Below are positions 48,001 through 57,636 of a stretch of DNA of 64,000 nucleotides, one piece after another. The first letter of the stretch is position 1; each line of letters opens with the position of its first letter. The notes beneath the pieces are model-generated. The model saw only the letters and a program-made list of their open reading frames with translations. It ran no database searches and was not told where the DNA came from. The DNA comes from Strix aluco. Lineage: Eukaryota; Chordata; Aves; Strigiformes; Strigidae. Location of the stretch: positions 67,082,463 through 67,146,462 of the forward strand of contig NC_133971.1 of NCBI RefSeq assembly GCF_031877795.1. The letters run 5' to 3'. The translations under genes and the position numbers were made by a program.

Positions 48001-51000
48001 ACTCAAGTGACAGGAGAAAGGTCTTTTTTCCATCGCAGGTAGTTTTCCACCCAGAGGCACTGGAAATACTACGCTGTTTGGATCCTTCAAAATTATTCAT
48101 CTTTAATCACTGTTGAAAACTCTGATTGAATATATGTGACATACTGCTGAATGTGTCAGTATTGTATTTACTAACAAATAGGGAACCAAGACTAAAGTTA
48201 AATGCTTATGTCTAAACAATATTTTTGCCTCCTTCTGGAATTCAGTTTCTTATTTTTATCCTTTAGCACAAAGCAATAAAGTACAATATTACACGTTTGG
48301 TTTTTTTTAAAAAAACCTACCGGATAAGTGACTGCTTACCTATTATTTCCAGGTGAGAGAGAAAGAAGCAGCTGTTAAGAAACCTCAGAAACATATGTGC
48401 TCTGTATAGGCAAGCTAGATGTCTACACCATAGCAGTACTAATCTAAATTGGCTTTCGCCTATCTGCTGGCAGCACAGACAAGGAAAGAATAGTGAGAAA
48501 GTGTAGAAGAGAAGCAAGTAAGCACTCACACCATCTACAAAAAGAACTGTAAAACCTCTACCTCTGAAACTCCTTGCCTGCAAAGTACTTAAACAGGTCT
48601 TAAAGTACCATACTGAATGCAGAATACTATTTTTATGAGTTCTGCAACATGGAAATATCAGCTAACCTCTGTGTTCAACAAAAGAGACATCTGTGGCTGA
48701 TTAAGGCACGTAATGTTACTTTCCGCTGAACATATTGGTCCACTTTTATGCTGTACATTCAGTATCTCACTGCTTCCCAGACTCTGTGACTTGTGGAAAT
48801 GCAGAATGGTAGCTTCAAAAGCAGGTACAGGTAGAGACTCTGGTTTTGGAGTTTGAGTTGACTTCTTGTTTGTAGTTTTATTGAACCTGTCTGAATAAAG
48901 CATGTAAGTCTACATAATTAAACTTGCTTGTGATCATTTCTAGGTATGTTCTATAGTACACTAGTTGGCATAACTACAGTAATCATCACAAGAACTATTG
49001 CTACACATAGTTCATATTAAAAAAAAAAACAAACTAGCAATTAGAACCAACGTATATACACAACACTGACTCAACAAGCAACTGTAAACTCAGCTTGCTT
49101 AGGAAAATTTTTGTATTAGTTCAATCAGCAAAAAGACCTAAGTCACCCCCCCTTATCAAAGTCACACAGAAAAGAAATCCTGTTCCTTAATTATTCTAAA
49201 TTTAGAAACATGGTCACAAACTGGAGGCTACAGCACAGTCAACCATTTTATGTCTATCTGATGTATTTTTAACCAAACAACATATTTGTACCTGGCTTCA
49301 CAGAATCTCTGCTGCAAGCAGAGGTCTGGTACGAAGTCCTGTTCACAATTCTGACAGAAGAGTCATCTCCATCATGCCTTTTCTTGTCTAATTTTTTCTC
49401 ACTCTCTTCTGATCTCCTCTGCTGCAAGTATTTATGACATATTTAGTTGATTTTACTTTAGCTTTGTAAAGTCATCAGGTTTGCCTTAACCTGAGTTACA
49501 GTTAACCAACACTTTGATCTTGACCATCAAGTTAATACAACATAGTTAGTATACCATAACCGCAAATAATGAATAAAAAGAGGAACAGCCAGTTAGAGAC
49601 TTGTTACTTAATTTTATCTACCTTGTTAACCGTGCCATTTTTAGCACATATAATAGCCCAAGAAGAGGGATTATTCAATATGTTTCTAGACAACTGTACT
49701 TTTAAGATCTCATTAATCAGAGCATTTCCAATAGTTTAGAATTGTTTGGTCTTAAATCATCCATTCTGATTTTCTAAAACAGACTTTCTTCTAGAACAGG
49801 ACTAAAAGCTTAAAAGCATTCCAGTATTTTGTCCAAGCTATGTATTATGGGCAAAACTAGCCAAGACTGATGTCACAACATCCAAAACACTTGGAGCAGA
49901 CAGCATGCAATTAACACATTCACCTATACTGTAGCATCCTGAAAGCCTTGTGATTCTTGTGAGAAATATAGTTTGTCAGAGCTAGGCTCAGGAACCAGTA
50001 CGGCAGGCAAGGAAGGAGCACTAGGCTTGCATCTATGCAAAGTATACTGTATCAACCTAGAGACAAGTGGCTTAACTCTGATTACAGGATGCTGGACTAA
50101 ATTCAAAGTACATCTGGCAGCAACATTATTTTCTTGGGTGGGAGGGCAAGGCATTTCCTGACCTCCAAAGCTAAATTGTTAAAGCTTTGAGAGATGTGAT
50201 CAAATTAATGCAAAGGTGAAAAGATCAATAATTTCTCTTCAAGATCACAAAAAAATAAACGCCAGGGAACAATGACAAGAAGACTGTTAAACAATACACC
50301 GCTCAGCCCAAGCCCCTACAAAGATCACAGAACTCTTCCCAGAAGCTAAACTGTTTCATGTTACATCACCTATGCTAACATTGAGCTAATCATCTCTCTA
50401 GACAGCTTCAGTGTTCATTTTTCTCTCAGCAAGCAAACTACTAATTTTAGGTCTCTAGCCTTTTATGTCTAGCAATGAATGCTTAGGACCTGGTCTTACA
50501 AATTCCTCTACACAGGCTTGACCACAGTGAAGTTACCAGGTCTCTGCCTAGAGAGTAAGGTCCACCAGAAGGATGCGACTGGAGAACAGATTACTTGAAC
50601 CTGTTGGAAACAACAGCCTTACAAATCCAAGAGCCACAATGTCTAATCACAGAGGGAAATGGGTTAATAATACATTTGATTTTTTTTCCTGATTTTTGTA
50701 TTTTGCGGAGTTTGTCTATTTTTTGTAAGAAAACGTTATCCAAGTTTCATGAAATTTATCCCCAAATAGGCACACGCACAAAAAGACAGAAGATGTTTAC
50801 TGAGCATCTCGTTTACTTTTGACAGAATGAGCAGATTTCCAACATAAACCTTTCTTCCCACTCCAGACCAGCACAACTTCCTCCTCTCTTGTGGATTGTT
50901 TTCTACCTGTAACAGGTCTTGGAAATCCTTCAATGACAGATGTGGTCTCATCACTTATCAGCCACACAGCTGATTACAGCCATCAGGTCTCTCTTAACTC

Positions 51001-54000
51001 AGGTTCATGGAAGCTGCCACTGGGCTCAAAAAAAACCCTTCCCCCTTCACCCCAAGCCCAAATAATGAACAAAGGAAAGCACAGTTCAGAAATGAATGGT
51101 CTTTTATTTTTTTTTTTCCCCAGATGATGCCTTCTGAGGAAAATGAATTAAATTATTCTCATGTTCCAAAAATACTGCTTGAAAAACTATATTAATTTGA
51201 ACTGTAAAATTCCATGAACTTTTTTGAATTCTGAAGTTGAGTACATTACTACCATCCAATTTAAATGCCATTCATTATCACTACAAGAACAGAGAGTGAT
51301 TATTCAGTTTAAAAAATGAACCAAACATTTACAGTGACTTAAAATAAGAATTTAATTTTAATTTTTAAAAAACATATATTTGCTCACCTTTGAAAGATTC
51401 TTACTTTCTTGTCTGATTGGACACATGTGTTCAGCAGATTCTCTGACTATTCCTGAACCATTACAGTGTGTTGAGTTGTTAGAATGATATTGTGAGCCAG
51501 CTACTGGATATACATTTGAAACACCATCAGGTGAGTAATAGCAGCTGGAGTATTCACAGAAGGCAGGATCTCCCAGAACACTATGTGATGCACATTGAGA
51601 GAGAGATGAGAAGTCATCCCAGTGCAAATCTTCAGCATATACATGTTGCCTAGACAAACATATTATTCCTTGGCTGAAGAATTTGTTTAACAAGAAAGGT
51701 ATATTTCAAAAGAAAACTATTCCATGTTACTTCAATTAACTATTTACTCACTGCTATAGACTTTTAAAAATAATTAAATTTGGTTTGGGAAAACATGCAG
51801 TTTAGGAAATATTTTAAAACACAGATGTTATCTGTTTCCAAGTGTCGAAGCTAGTCTGCTTTGCAGTTACAGTTTCTGTTTGAGGTTATCAAGATTCTTT
51901 GTACTTATTTTCAGCAGGCTTTTTCTTGTGAAACAAACTAAAAGTGCAGTATAGCTACATGACATACATTATATACTTGACTGAAAAAACAAATATCAAA
52001 GAGTTAAACGTGTCTTAAAAAGTAGGAGTATAGCATCTTATGGGGTATAAGACATGTATGAAATACAATACAGAATTATAAGATAATCATTAACCGATCA
52101 CCATAGTTTATGAAAACACAATATGCATGGGGCATGTCTTTTTCCTTCAAACGTATACTCAAAGTTCCCTTCCAATTTCCTCCTACACTTTGTACAGAAC
52201 CTATAGGTGGAGATCCAAATTTGACTAGGACGAAAGGTAATTTCTCAGCTTAAGAAAGTCTCATTTAGTTTTTAAAGCTGATCACCATGAAGAGGCCAAC
52301 CTCTGAATCTTGAGTAGATAATATGAAACAGAGAATTTCCCATCAGAACAAGAGACTTCAGATAAAACATTTCTTACTGCAATTCTGATAGACTGCAGAC
52401 AAAACAACTCTTACAATCCTAGTTTACACACAAAGAAGAAAAGTAACAAATAAAGGGAAAAATTATCTATGGCTCAGTCCCAACAAGGCAAAAAATTCAT
52501 CAGAATATTGCTGCTCTTTGCTGTTTGTTTTTTTAATGTTAGTTTAAAGCTAATGCTGTGTTTTTTCTAATGCATAGATCAGGCCACACTCACCTCAATG
52601 TTAAATTTCTATTACAAATCAAAATGGGTTGAAAATAGTGAGATTTCCTATAGGATATAACAAAGGCCTACAATGAATGTGTTTGCTAAGGCTCTAACTG
52701 AACTTGTTAGTACATACCAGTAACTTCACAGTAATTGCAAAGTTAATCCAATGCTTAAGAGTGCTGGGAAGCAACTAAGAGAATGATGTAACATCAGAAG
52801 ATTTTTACAAGACAAGTTATTTCCTACCTTACTATGTAGGCTTTTTTATAGCTTGCTCTGGGGTTAACAATACTTTTATAAGTCTACCACAAATGCCTTT
52901 AGTCCTTATTAGAAGAAAACCTTTAGAAACCTGTAGCATTCTTACTAAAACTGTCTTTCTGGAGATTCACAGGTTGTGAAGAGGAGATCCAGGATGAGCC
53001 CCAAACGTTATTTAAATGTTTTTACTTTCTTGGAGGAATTAAACTTTCTTGGAGGCTCTTCCTTTTATATGACTATATTTACTCTGGCCTTGTCATAATG
53101 CAACCACTCTTTCACCCAAAGACTGGATTCAGCTCCTTCCAAAGCACAAACGAGCCATATCAATCATTACAGACCAACAAATCCTCCTGAATGCTCTGTA
53201 ACAATACAGGCCTTTAGAGCAAGAGACAAAGTACCAGATATACGCCCAAAGAACACAAATGCAAAAACCTAAATCATGAAGACAACACACAAGTGTTTCT
53301 ACAGTTATCATATTCATGTATCAGAGCTTTGACTTTGTAAGAGTATTCAATGTCCAAAACTGGAAGGTTAAAATTGTTCAAGAAATAAGACTCAGAAAAT
53401 ACACATACCAAAGATAGTTCCTGGATAAACGGGTAGCATGTAGTTAAGTACCTAGGAAAGACACGTGCTTCTGACTGTTCTGACCATGTCACAGTTACTG
53501 CCGCATGTTTTGGAACAAAGTGTTTGATCTCTGCTGACAACTTGATGCTCTGGGAAACAAAACGTTTTTTGGCTATGTGTGTTTGGAGATTAATGTTACA
53601 AGTGAAAAATACTCATCCTTGTGAGCTCAGCTGTCATACGAAAGTGTTTGCTCTTTTCTAACAAAACGTGCAAAACAATAAAGCTCACCAAAAGGAAAGA
53701 GAGGAAAAGGAAGAAACAAAACAAATGAATTGTAAGAGATACGTGACTGTTGTGGGAAGTTATTTCCTTCAATACCCACATTTATCATGAAATACTCACA
53801 AAGATCAGTTACAGAAAGAACAGACGCTCACTTCACACAAGATGCAGTAAACGCTAATATAGGAATTCTTACTTTAGATTTGAACAATACAAGCTAAAAT
53901 TCGTAACATGTACTAGCAAACTGTAAAATCAAGCTTGAGATATGTAACAACAATGGCTTTGTGTACGTCTGTATTTTAAGGTTGTCTGAAATGAATACTT

Positions 54001-55122
54001 AATTACAGAGCCTTCTCATTTCTGACACAACACAAATCTATTAAGATGAATTTTCCATTTATTCTGAAAACTGGGTATGTATATCTGGAAGAACATTGAA
54101 ATGAGACTCAAAAGTATTGCAATTACAGTGTTACACACCTTTACTCACTCTAATATATGCCACAAGTCATTCCTATGAGTGTATTTTGGGGTAACTGACA
54201 CACTACATGAAAACGGATTTTTTCCACTTGTCAACGCCAGTTTGAATAACTAAATAACACACAAGGCTTTTAAAAATATTTGAAAAGTAATTTCAATGCT
54301 TGATCATATAAACTGGACTCTAGTAGCTCAGCAGTCACCAGTGTTGTAAACATTTAAAGAGCTCTGACAGCCTAAGGTAAATTACAAATAGCTGCAAATT
54401 CTTCTGTTTCTGAATTTACCAGGCAGATCCAAATAGAGAATGAACATCCATTGTAACAGGCTAATCACTAACTTTAAAGACCCAGGAGCCTGATCTGGAA
54501 ATAAATTGCAACGCAACGCCGATGATACTGGTTAGAATTTGTGCATCCGTCTTTAAAGCGACCGTTATGTCTACCTGTCCTTGCGACAGACTCTCCACTG
54601 ACTGAAAAAGCCTTTTTCACACTTAAGCTCAGTGGAAGTAATGTCTGGGGTTCCCCCACAGGTGGCGGGCCGTGACTGGCTGTGCACCAGCCAGAGCTGC
54701 CCCCCACCCGGGTCTGCCCTTCCAGAAGGACTCTTCGCCTCCGCCCTCAACCGAAGCGCGACTCAAGGCGCGGTGCGAATCACCCGTCCCGACGGAGGCC
54801 CGCGAACAGGCGGAGCGCTCGGCCCCGCGGGGCCGCACGCAACTGCCCCCGCGCGGGCCGACCCCGGCTGCCGCCAGCCCGGCCGCCGGGCGAGCGAACG
54901 GCAGCTCGCCGCGGGGCCCGGGGTAGCTGCGGGCCGAGACAGGCCGCCCGCGGCTCCCACACCCACGCCGGGCGGAGGAGACGGCTCGCCCAAGTGTGGC
55001 CCCGCAAGCCGTTGCGCAGCAGGCCGGGAGGAGCCGGGGAGGGCGCGGGGGGGACTGCGAGGAGGTGCCGCCGCCCTTACCTCGCCGTCACGGCCCGAGC
55101 GCGGCCGCCGCTCCGCGGACAT
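26917..55122 (-). CDS. SECISBP2: Selenocysteine insertion sequence-binding protein 2 (17 exons)
   Basis: SBP2 binds the SECIS stem-loop in selenoprotein mRNA 3'UTRs and recruits the elongation factor eEFSec, so that UGA is read as selenocysteine. Seventeen minus-strand coding exons were placed, from ATG at 55122-55120 to TAA at 26919-26917, about 850 codons (human is 854 as I recall). The N-terminal half is poorly conserved and includes a long lysine run. The Sec-incorporation domain begins with [18 protein letters not shown] and includes [20 protein letters not shown]. The L7Ae-type RNA-binding domain has [30 protein letters not shown] and [15 protein letters not shown]. All exon junctions agree in phase except exon 2 to exon 3. 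SECISBP2 is preferred over SECISBP2L because of the neighbouring genes, the length and the N-terminus. Confidence 0.95.
27847..28048 (-). CDS. SECISBP2: SECISBP2 exon 16
   Basis: The acceptor is TTTCCCCAG and the donor GTGAGT. It is 202 nt, phase 0 to 1. It encodes [20 protein letters not shown], the last helix of the L7Ae region, then a divergent acidic linker. Confidence 0.92.
28486..28640 (-). CDS. SECISBP2: SECISBP2 exon 15 (L7Ae RNA-binding core)
   Basis: The acceptor is GCTCCAG and the donor GTAAGC. It is 155 nt, phase 1 to 0. It encodes [30 protein letters not shown] and [15 protein letters not shown], which form the core of the kink-turn binding fold. Confidence 0.95.
29378..29598 (-). 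CDS. SECISBP2: SECISBP2 exon 14 (RNA-binding domain)
   Basis: The acceptor is ATCTTCCAG and the donor GTAAAT. It is 221 nt, phase 2 to 1. It encodes [34 protein letters not shown], then [19 protein letters not shown]. This is one of the most conserved stretches of the protein. Confidence 0.95.
31346..31475 (-). CDS. SECISBP2: SECISBP2 exon 13
   Basis: The acceptor ACATGATAG has a weak polypyrimidine tract; the donor is GTAAGT. It is 130 nt, phase 1 to 2. It encodes a divergent linker ending [10 protein letters not shown], which starts the RNA-binding domain. Confidence 0.88.
31933..32071 (-). CDS. SECISBP2: SECISBP2 exon 12
   Basis: The acceptor is TTTTTTTAG and the donor GTATCT. It is 139 nt, phase 0 to 1. 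It opens with [12 protein letters not shown], conserved in SBP2, then an acidic, divergent segment. Confidence 0.9.
33646..33815 (-). CDS. SECISBP2: SECISBP2 exon 11 (Sec-incorporation domain)
   Basis: The acceptor is AATCTCAG and the donor GTGCTC. It is 170 nt, phase 1 to 0. It encodes [20 protein letters not shown] and [12 protein letters not shown], hallmark sequence of the SBP2 Sec-incorporation domain. Confidence 0.94.
34970..35695 (-). mobile_element. Solo LTR of an endogenous retrovirus, 4-bp target duplication
   Basis: The block starts TG (34970) and ends CA (35695) on the + strand and is flanked by GAGT on both sides (34966-34969 and 35696-35699). The flanks share the longer string ACAGAGTT if the outer bases are counted. 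No coding remnants are present. The U5-like end is the low-coordinate end, so the LTR is on the minus strand, in sense with SECISBP2. A 4-bp duplication is typical of gammaretrovirus-like elements. It sits in the intron between exons 10 and 11. Confidence 0.65.
37149..37281 (-). CDS. SECISBP2: SECISBP2 exon 10 (start of Sec-incorporation domain)
   Basis: The acceptor is CTTGTTTAG and the donor GTATTG. It is 133 nt, phase 0 to 1. It encodes [20 protein letters not shown] followed by a basic linker ending KPVVFS. This matches the conserved SBP2 block. Confidence 0.94.
38444..38563 (-). CDS. SECISBP2: Candidate extra (cassette) exon of SECISBP2
   Basis: A 120-nt segment is open in the frame that fits. 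It has a strong donor (ATGCAG then GTAAAT) and an acceptor TTTCAAAG preceded, about 20 bases upstream, by a long pyrimidine tract. It is phase 0 on both sides, as are exon 9's end and exon 10's start, so it could be skipped or included without a frameshift. It would add 40 residues including [21 protein letters not shown] do not recall a counterpart in human SBP2. It lies about 120 bases from a CR1 insertion. Confidence 0.45.
38684..39265 (+). mobile_element. CR1 LINE fragment (3' part of ORF2, 3' truncated)
   Basis: The + strand reads FVNDTK-like RT sequence, then the CR1 stretch [19 protein letters not shown] and [20 protein letters not shown]. It breaks off at about 39265, before the CR1 3' terminus. 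It is antisense to SECISBP2, in the exon 9-10 intron. Confidence 0.85.
40351..40452 (-). CDS. SECISBP2: SECISBP2 exon 9
   Basis: The acceptor is TTTCTTTAG and the donor GTAAGT. It is 102 nt, phase 0 on both sides. It opens with [18 protein letters not shown], matching the EEFPNLA block of mammalian SBP2. Confidence 0.92.
42714..43470 (+). mobile_element. Solo LTR of an endogenous retrovirus, 6-bp target duplication
   Basis: The 757-bp block runs from TGGGC (42714) to TTCA (43470) and is flanked by perfect CAATAC direct repeats (42708-42713 and 43471-43476). It contains a TATA box TATATAAA at 42997-43004 and AATAAA at 43327-43332 in LTR order, so the orientation is +, antisense to SECISBP2. 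A TGCGCATGCGT motif, close to an NRF1 site, lies just upstream of the TATA box. A 6-bp duplication is typical of beta-type (ERVK) elements. No internal retroviral sequence remains. Confidence 0.85.
44015..44173 (-). CDS. SECISBP2: SECISBP2 exon 8 with poly-lysine tract
   Basis: The acceptor is TTTTTTCAG and the donor GTACAG. It is 159 nt, phase 0 on both sides. It encodes an acidic stretch, 11 lysines in a row plus a further TK, then [10 protein letters not shown]. The last block is conserved with mammals, where the lysine cluster is shorter as I recall. The tract probably forms a nuclear-localisation or RNA-contact patch. Confidence 0.93.
44303..44932 (+). mobile_element. CR1 LINE 3' fragment with intact 3' end
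   Basis: The + strand reads [37 protein letters not shown] and [20 protein letters not shown], then the untranslated tail. It ends in AGATGATTCTGTGATTCTGT, the 8-bp repeat terminus of avian CR1. The RT frame is open for 186 codons, suggesting a relatively young insertion. It is antisense to SECISBP2, in the exon 7-8 intron. Confidence 0.92.
45356..45501 (-). CDS. SECISBP2: SECISBP2 exon 7
   Basis: The acceptor is TTCTCAACAG and the donor GTACTT. It is 146 nt, phase 1 to 0. It encodes [20 protein letters not shown] followed by a Ser/Lys-rich stretch. The VSW block aligns with the LSW block of human SBP2; the rest is poorly conserved. Confidence 0.85.
46125..46840 (+). mobile_element. Avian endogenous retrovirus LTR (solo or truncated)
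   Basis: The sequence resembles a retroviral LTR family that is common in bird genomes. It opens GGGTTTACATGGCAAGG, has a purine-rich middle, and ends with CTGGCTGCCAGTCAAGGTCA and the terminal ACCACCACA. A degenerate poly(A) region (CAACAAATTAAAC) lies near 46660-46672. No clear target duplication was found, so the left edge is uncertain. The recognition is from memory of the family. It is antisense to SECISBP2. Confidence 0.65.
47645..47732 (-). CDS. SECISBP2: SECISBP2 exon 6
   Basis: The acceptor is TTTTGCAG and the donor GTAAGT. It is 88 nt, phase 0 to 1. It encodes [18 protein letters not shown] and [11 protein letters not shown]. It is placed by phase and splice sites; sequence conservation is low. 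Confidence 0.8.
48667..48890 (-). CDS. SECISBP2: SECISBP2 exon 5
   Basis: The acceptor is TTTATTCAG and the donor GTTAGC. It is 224 nt, phase 1 to 0. It encodes [20 protein letters not shown] and ends [11 protein letters not shown]. The DISLLRE-like element of human SBP2 is the probable counterpart of MSLLLNTE. Confidence 0.82.
49292..49421 (-). CDS. SECISBP2: SECISBP2 exon 4
   Basis: The acceptor is TACTTGCAG and the donor GTACAA. It is 130 nt, phase 0 to 1. It encodes [20 protein letters not shown] and [10 protein letters not shown]. An AG three bases further in offers a NAGNAG alternative that would drop the first Gln. Confidence 0.82.
51388..51649 (-). CDS. SECISBP2: SECISBP2 exon 3
   Basis: The donor is GTGAGC. 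The acceptor TTTGTCTAG ends at 51650 and leaves one base before the CAA codon. The product [17 protein letters not shown] to [15 protein letters not shown] aligns with human IYTEDM and NVYSVPGSQYLYNQ. A second acceptor (TTCTTCAG ending at about 51675) is in the same phase. Both need a phase-2 exon upstream, which exon 2 is not. Confidence 0.82.
53409..53549 (-). CDS. SECISBP2: SECISBP2 exon 2
   Basis: The acceptor is TTTCCCAG and the donor GTATGT. It is 141 nt, phase 0 on both sides. It encodes [17 protein letters not shown] and [12 protein letters not shown], which align with human IKLSADVKPFVP and TYYPFVQEPP. Confidence 0.9.
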
Positions 55123-55560
55123 GGCGTGGGCGGGCCGCGGCCCCCGCCCCGCCGCCCCCAGCGCACCCCGCGTCCCTGCCGCCCCGCGCAGCGGCGCGCC
55201 GCGATGACGTCGTCGTCGCCGCCGCCGCCGCAGAGGGGCCGCTGGGCCGGGCCGGGGACCCGCCGCGGCCGGGAGGCGCCCGCCGCCGGAGCCCGGGGCA
55301 GCGCGGCACGGGGCGGCTTTCTGAGAGAAGAGCACCGTTCACAGCACAGTCGCTTAACTGCGGCTGCGAGCTGCCGGCGCATGCGCCAAGAGCGGCCCCG
55401 GCCCAGTGTTTGAGCGAACAGGTGCGGGCAGCGTCTGATCCGGCAGGGCGTAAAGTTAGTCACCTCCCGGCGACGGGCCGGCGGAAAGGAAAGGCTTTTA
55501 AGGACCACCAGCGGCAGTGGGTCATCGAAAGACAACGCCCATGACTCTGGTGCTGAAGCC
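54640..55560. promoter_or_regulatory. SECISBP2: SECISBP2 CpG-island promoter
   Basis: The region is very GC- and CpG-rich and covers exon 1. It contains GCGCATGCGC at 55377-55386, a perfect NRF1 palindrome, and TGACGTCG at 55205-55212, a CRE-like site. A GTC/GCC triplet run (about 55208-55232) lies between. I see no TATA box. The transcription start is not visible but probably lies at about 55.15-55.4 kb on the minus strand. Long open frames in this GC-rich region are treated as composition effects. Confidence 0.7.
55081..55122 (-). CDS. SECISBP2: SECISBP2 exon 1 (start codon)
   Basis: ATG at 55122-55120 is followed by 14 codons, [14 protein letters not shown], and the donor GTAAGG. Length and Glu/Gly end agree with human (MASEGPREPESEG as I recall). 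The frame stays open upstream but I see no earlier in-frame ATG, so this start is chosen. Confidence 0.85.
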
Positions 55561-56154
55561 CTGAGGAAAAGCATGGCTTAAGCACAGGTCAGCAAGATCC
55601 TTCTAATAGAGTAATAATCCTTCTAAGATGGTTCTTCTAGTTACAGTGCCTGCTTGGCCCTTGCAGAGCCCCGCTATCAGGGGTAAGAGTAGGAAGTCTT
55701 GACCTTCAGCACTGTGAGCCTATTACAGGCCATGTGACCAGCACCGAGGTAGACATCTCTAGTACCCTTAGAGGAAAGACAATGAGGGTTATTTTTCTCA
55801 CCAAATTTGGCAGGTTACTTACCTCTGCCCATCATCAGAACAGCCTTAATCACAAGCACACAGTAGACAGGGAGAGCATGTACTTCATCGGTTAAGCTAC
55901 GTGCCGGTGGTCCTGGTTTTGTTGGCCTTCCAAGTCCTACACAGCTGCAGTGCTAGCTTGCATGTGAAATTAGACACAACCAGTGGTGCTATACAGTTAT
56001 TCAAACACCAAATACACTGAAGAACCTTTTAAAAAAAAGTTGATGGCATGGAATGAGTACAGGGTCCCAAGATGCTACAGTGACCATTCTGATGGAATTT
56101 ATTACTTGTCAGACTTGCATGCCAGCAAAGGTGAGCTGCTGGATTTAATATTAA

Positions 56155-56247
56155 GAGTCGGGTCGACACAGCGCTGAGGGATATGGTGTAGTTAGAAACT
56201 GTCAGATGATCTTCAAGGTCCTTTCCAACCTAGATGATTCTGTGATG
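56155..56247 (+). repeat. CR1 3'-end fragment
   Basis: The + strand reads GGATATGGTGTAGTTAGAAA, then GATCTTCAAGGTCC and CCAACCTAGATGATTCTGTG. This is the last about 90 bases of a CR1 copy, 5' truncated. Confidence 0.85.
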
Positions 56248-56576
56248 GGCTCAGCTTGCTAAGAAAGGCTGATCAGTTTCCTTGTATTAGGCCTGACCTT
56301 TTACATGGTTAAGGAAAAGGAGTTCATGCTCTCCTACAACCAGCAGCTGCTTTTGTCAGATGAAAAGCATTCAGTTTACTTTGACAACACTTCTAAACAC
56401 CTACTGCCCACACAAAGAGTACATGCTAGCTTCCCAGAAAAAGTAGGATGCAAGACAGGAAGTATAGGCTAAAACCACAGACTAAAAAGCTTGCAGCAGA
56501 AAGGTAACTGGTACTACTAAAGTAAATCAAACAAGCATAAAAATATCTCTTATGAAGTATTAAGTACTACTTAACA

Positions 56577-56870
56577 CCTTAAAATATCACCGAATATCCC
56601 ACACTGGAAGGGACCCACAAGAATTGCACCCAACTCCTGACTCCACACAGTGCAACCTCAAAGTTAGACCATCTCCAAGAGCATTGTCCAAACACTTCTT
56701 GAAAACCAACAGCCTCGGGGCCACAACCACTTCGGCAGGGAGCTTGTTCCAGTGCTTGATCACCTTTTTCAGTGAGTAACTTTTTCCTGATATCCAATCT
56801 GAACTTCCCCTAACACAGCGTTAACTCATTCCCTTGCATCCTATCACCAGACACCTCATGAGAAGTAGGA
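56577..56870 (-). repeat. Diverged CR1 3'-end fragment
   Basis: The + strand reads ACTGGAAGGGACCCACAAG, then the CAACAGCCTCGGGGCCACAA and GAGCTTGTTCCAGTGCTTGA motifs, all reverse complements of older CR1 3' sequence. It is more diverged than the other copies. Confidence 0.75.
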
Positions 56871-57583
56871 TGACAAGGAGTCACTGCAGAATAATTAGTC
56901 CCATTATAACCTACATCAGCTACAGAGTCCTCTAATTTGAGCGTGTCAGAAGCTAGTTTGAGTATTACCTGTCACTGCCAGCTTTCTTTTCAGACCGTCT
57001 GCAGTTCGCAATTCAAATCAGGATTAGGAACTTTGGCCTGTAGGGCAAAGTAATTCTTGCAGAGAAACAAAACAGGTTCACTAAGTTTATTTTTTCCTGA
57101 AGTAGGTACTCTTAACATGTTAGACAAGGAATATTTGTTTTGTCTGGTGAATTAGAACTCTAGGCACTGAGGTTTTATAGAGCATTAAAACTAGAGTTTA
57201 TTTCTTTACACATAAACAGGTGAGCCATTGGATTTGAACATACTACAGTTGGCAGAAAAGCTGAGTGCAAAAGTTATTGAACACAGATAACAAGTGATCA
57301 CCTAGGCAGAGCATGCAATACATAATCTTTAATAAACAAAATTCACTGAAAAGTCAGGCACTTACATTAACAGTAAAGAAGACAGTGTCATCACTCTTTG
57401 AACACAATAGCAGCCTACTTGGAATTGCATTTGACTGAGCTTTGTTGCTGTGAATAATACAGCTCATGCACAGGTATGGATGTATGTTTTGTACATTTTA
57501 AAGTATTCACTGAATACTACCAACATATATACACTCATAGACATAGTTCCAGAAGATTTAGCAGAAAATTTATAGACAATTAT

Positions 57584-57636
57584 TCATTTCTTCTCATCCT
57601 TTGGAAGAGGTCTTCGGAAGAGAAGAATATGCGGTT
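57584..57636 (-). CDS. CKS2: CKS2 exon 3
   Basis: The acceptor is TTTCCGCAG. It encodes [17 protein letters not shown] and TGA. The last beta strand, exchanged in the Cks dimer, is complete. Confidence 0.96.

Larger units (their letters stand above)
27027..55080 (-). other. SECISBP2: SECISBP2 introns: content survey
   Basis: Introns longer than 300 bases are 27027-27846, 28049-28485, 28641-29377, 29599-31345, 31476-31932, 32072-33645, 33816-37148, 37282-40350, 40453-44014, 44174-45355, 45502-47644, 47733-48666, 48891-49291, 49422-51387, 51650-53408 and 53550-55080. Besides the LTRs, CR1 pieces and candidate exon listed separately, I see AT-rich unique sequence, A-rich tracts (27041-27085, 33827-33840) and a short TA/CA microsatellite (32450-32490). 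I recognise no intronic RNA gene. Confidence 0.6.
55561..57583. other. SECISBP2-CKS2 intergenic interval and CKS2 3'UTR
   Basis: It holds the CKS2 3'UTR at its right end, with minus-strand poly(A) signal candidates where the + strand reads TTTATT (about 57086 and 57199). Two CR1 remnants are listed separately. I see no gene in the rest. Confidence 0.6.

Noticed and set aside
54632-55544. Several long frames on both strands (up to 243 codons)
   Set aside because: These arise from the low stop frequency of a CpG island. The proteins are Arg/Ala/Pro/Gly composition noise. Only the first 14 codons from 55122 on the minus strand are accepted as coding.
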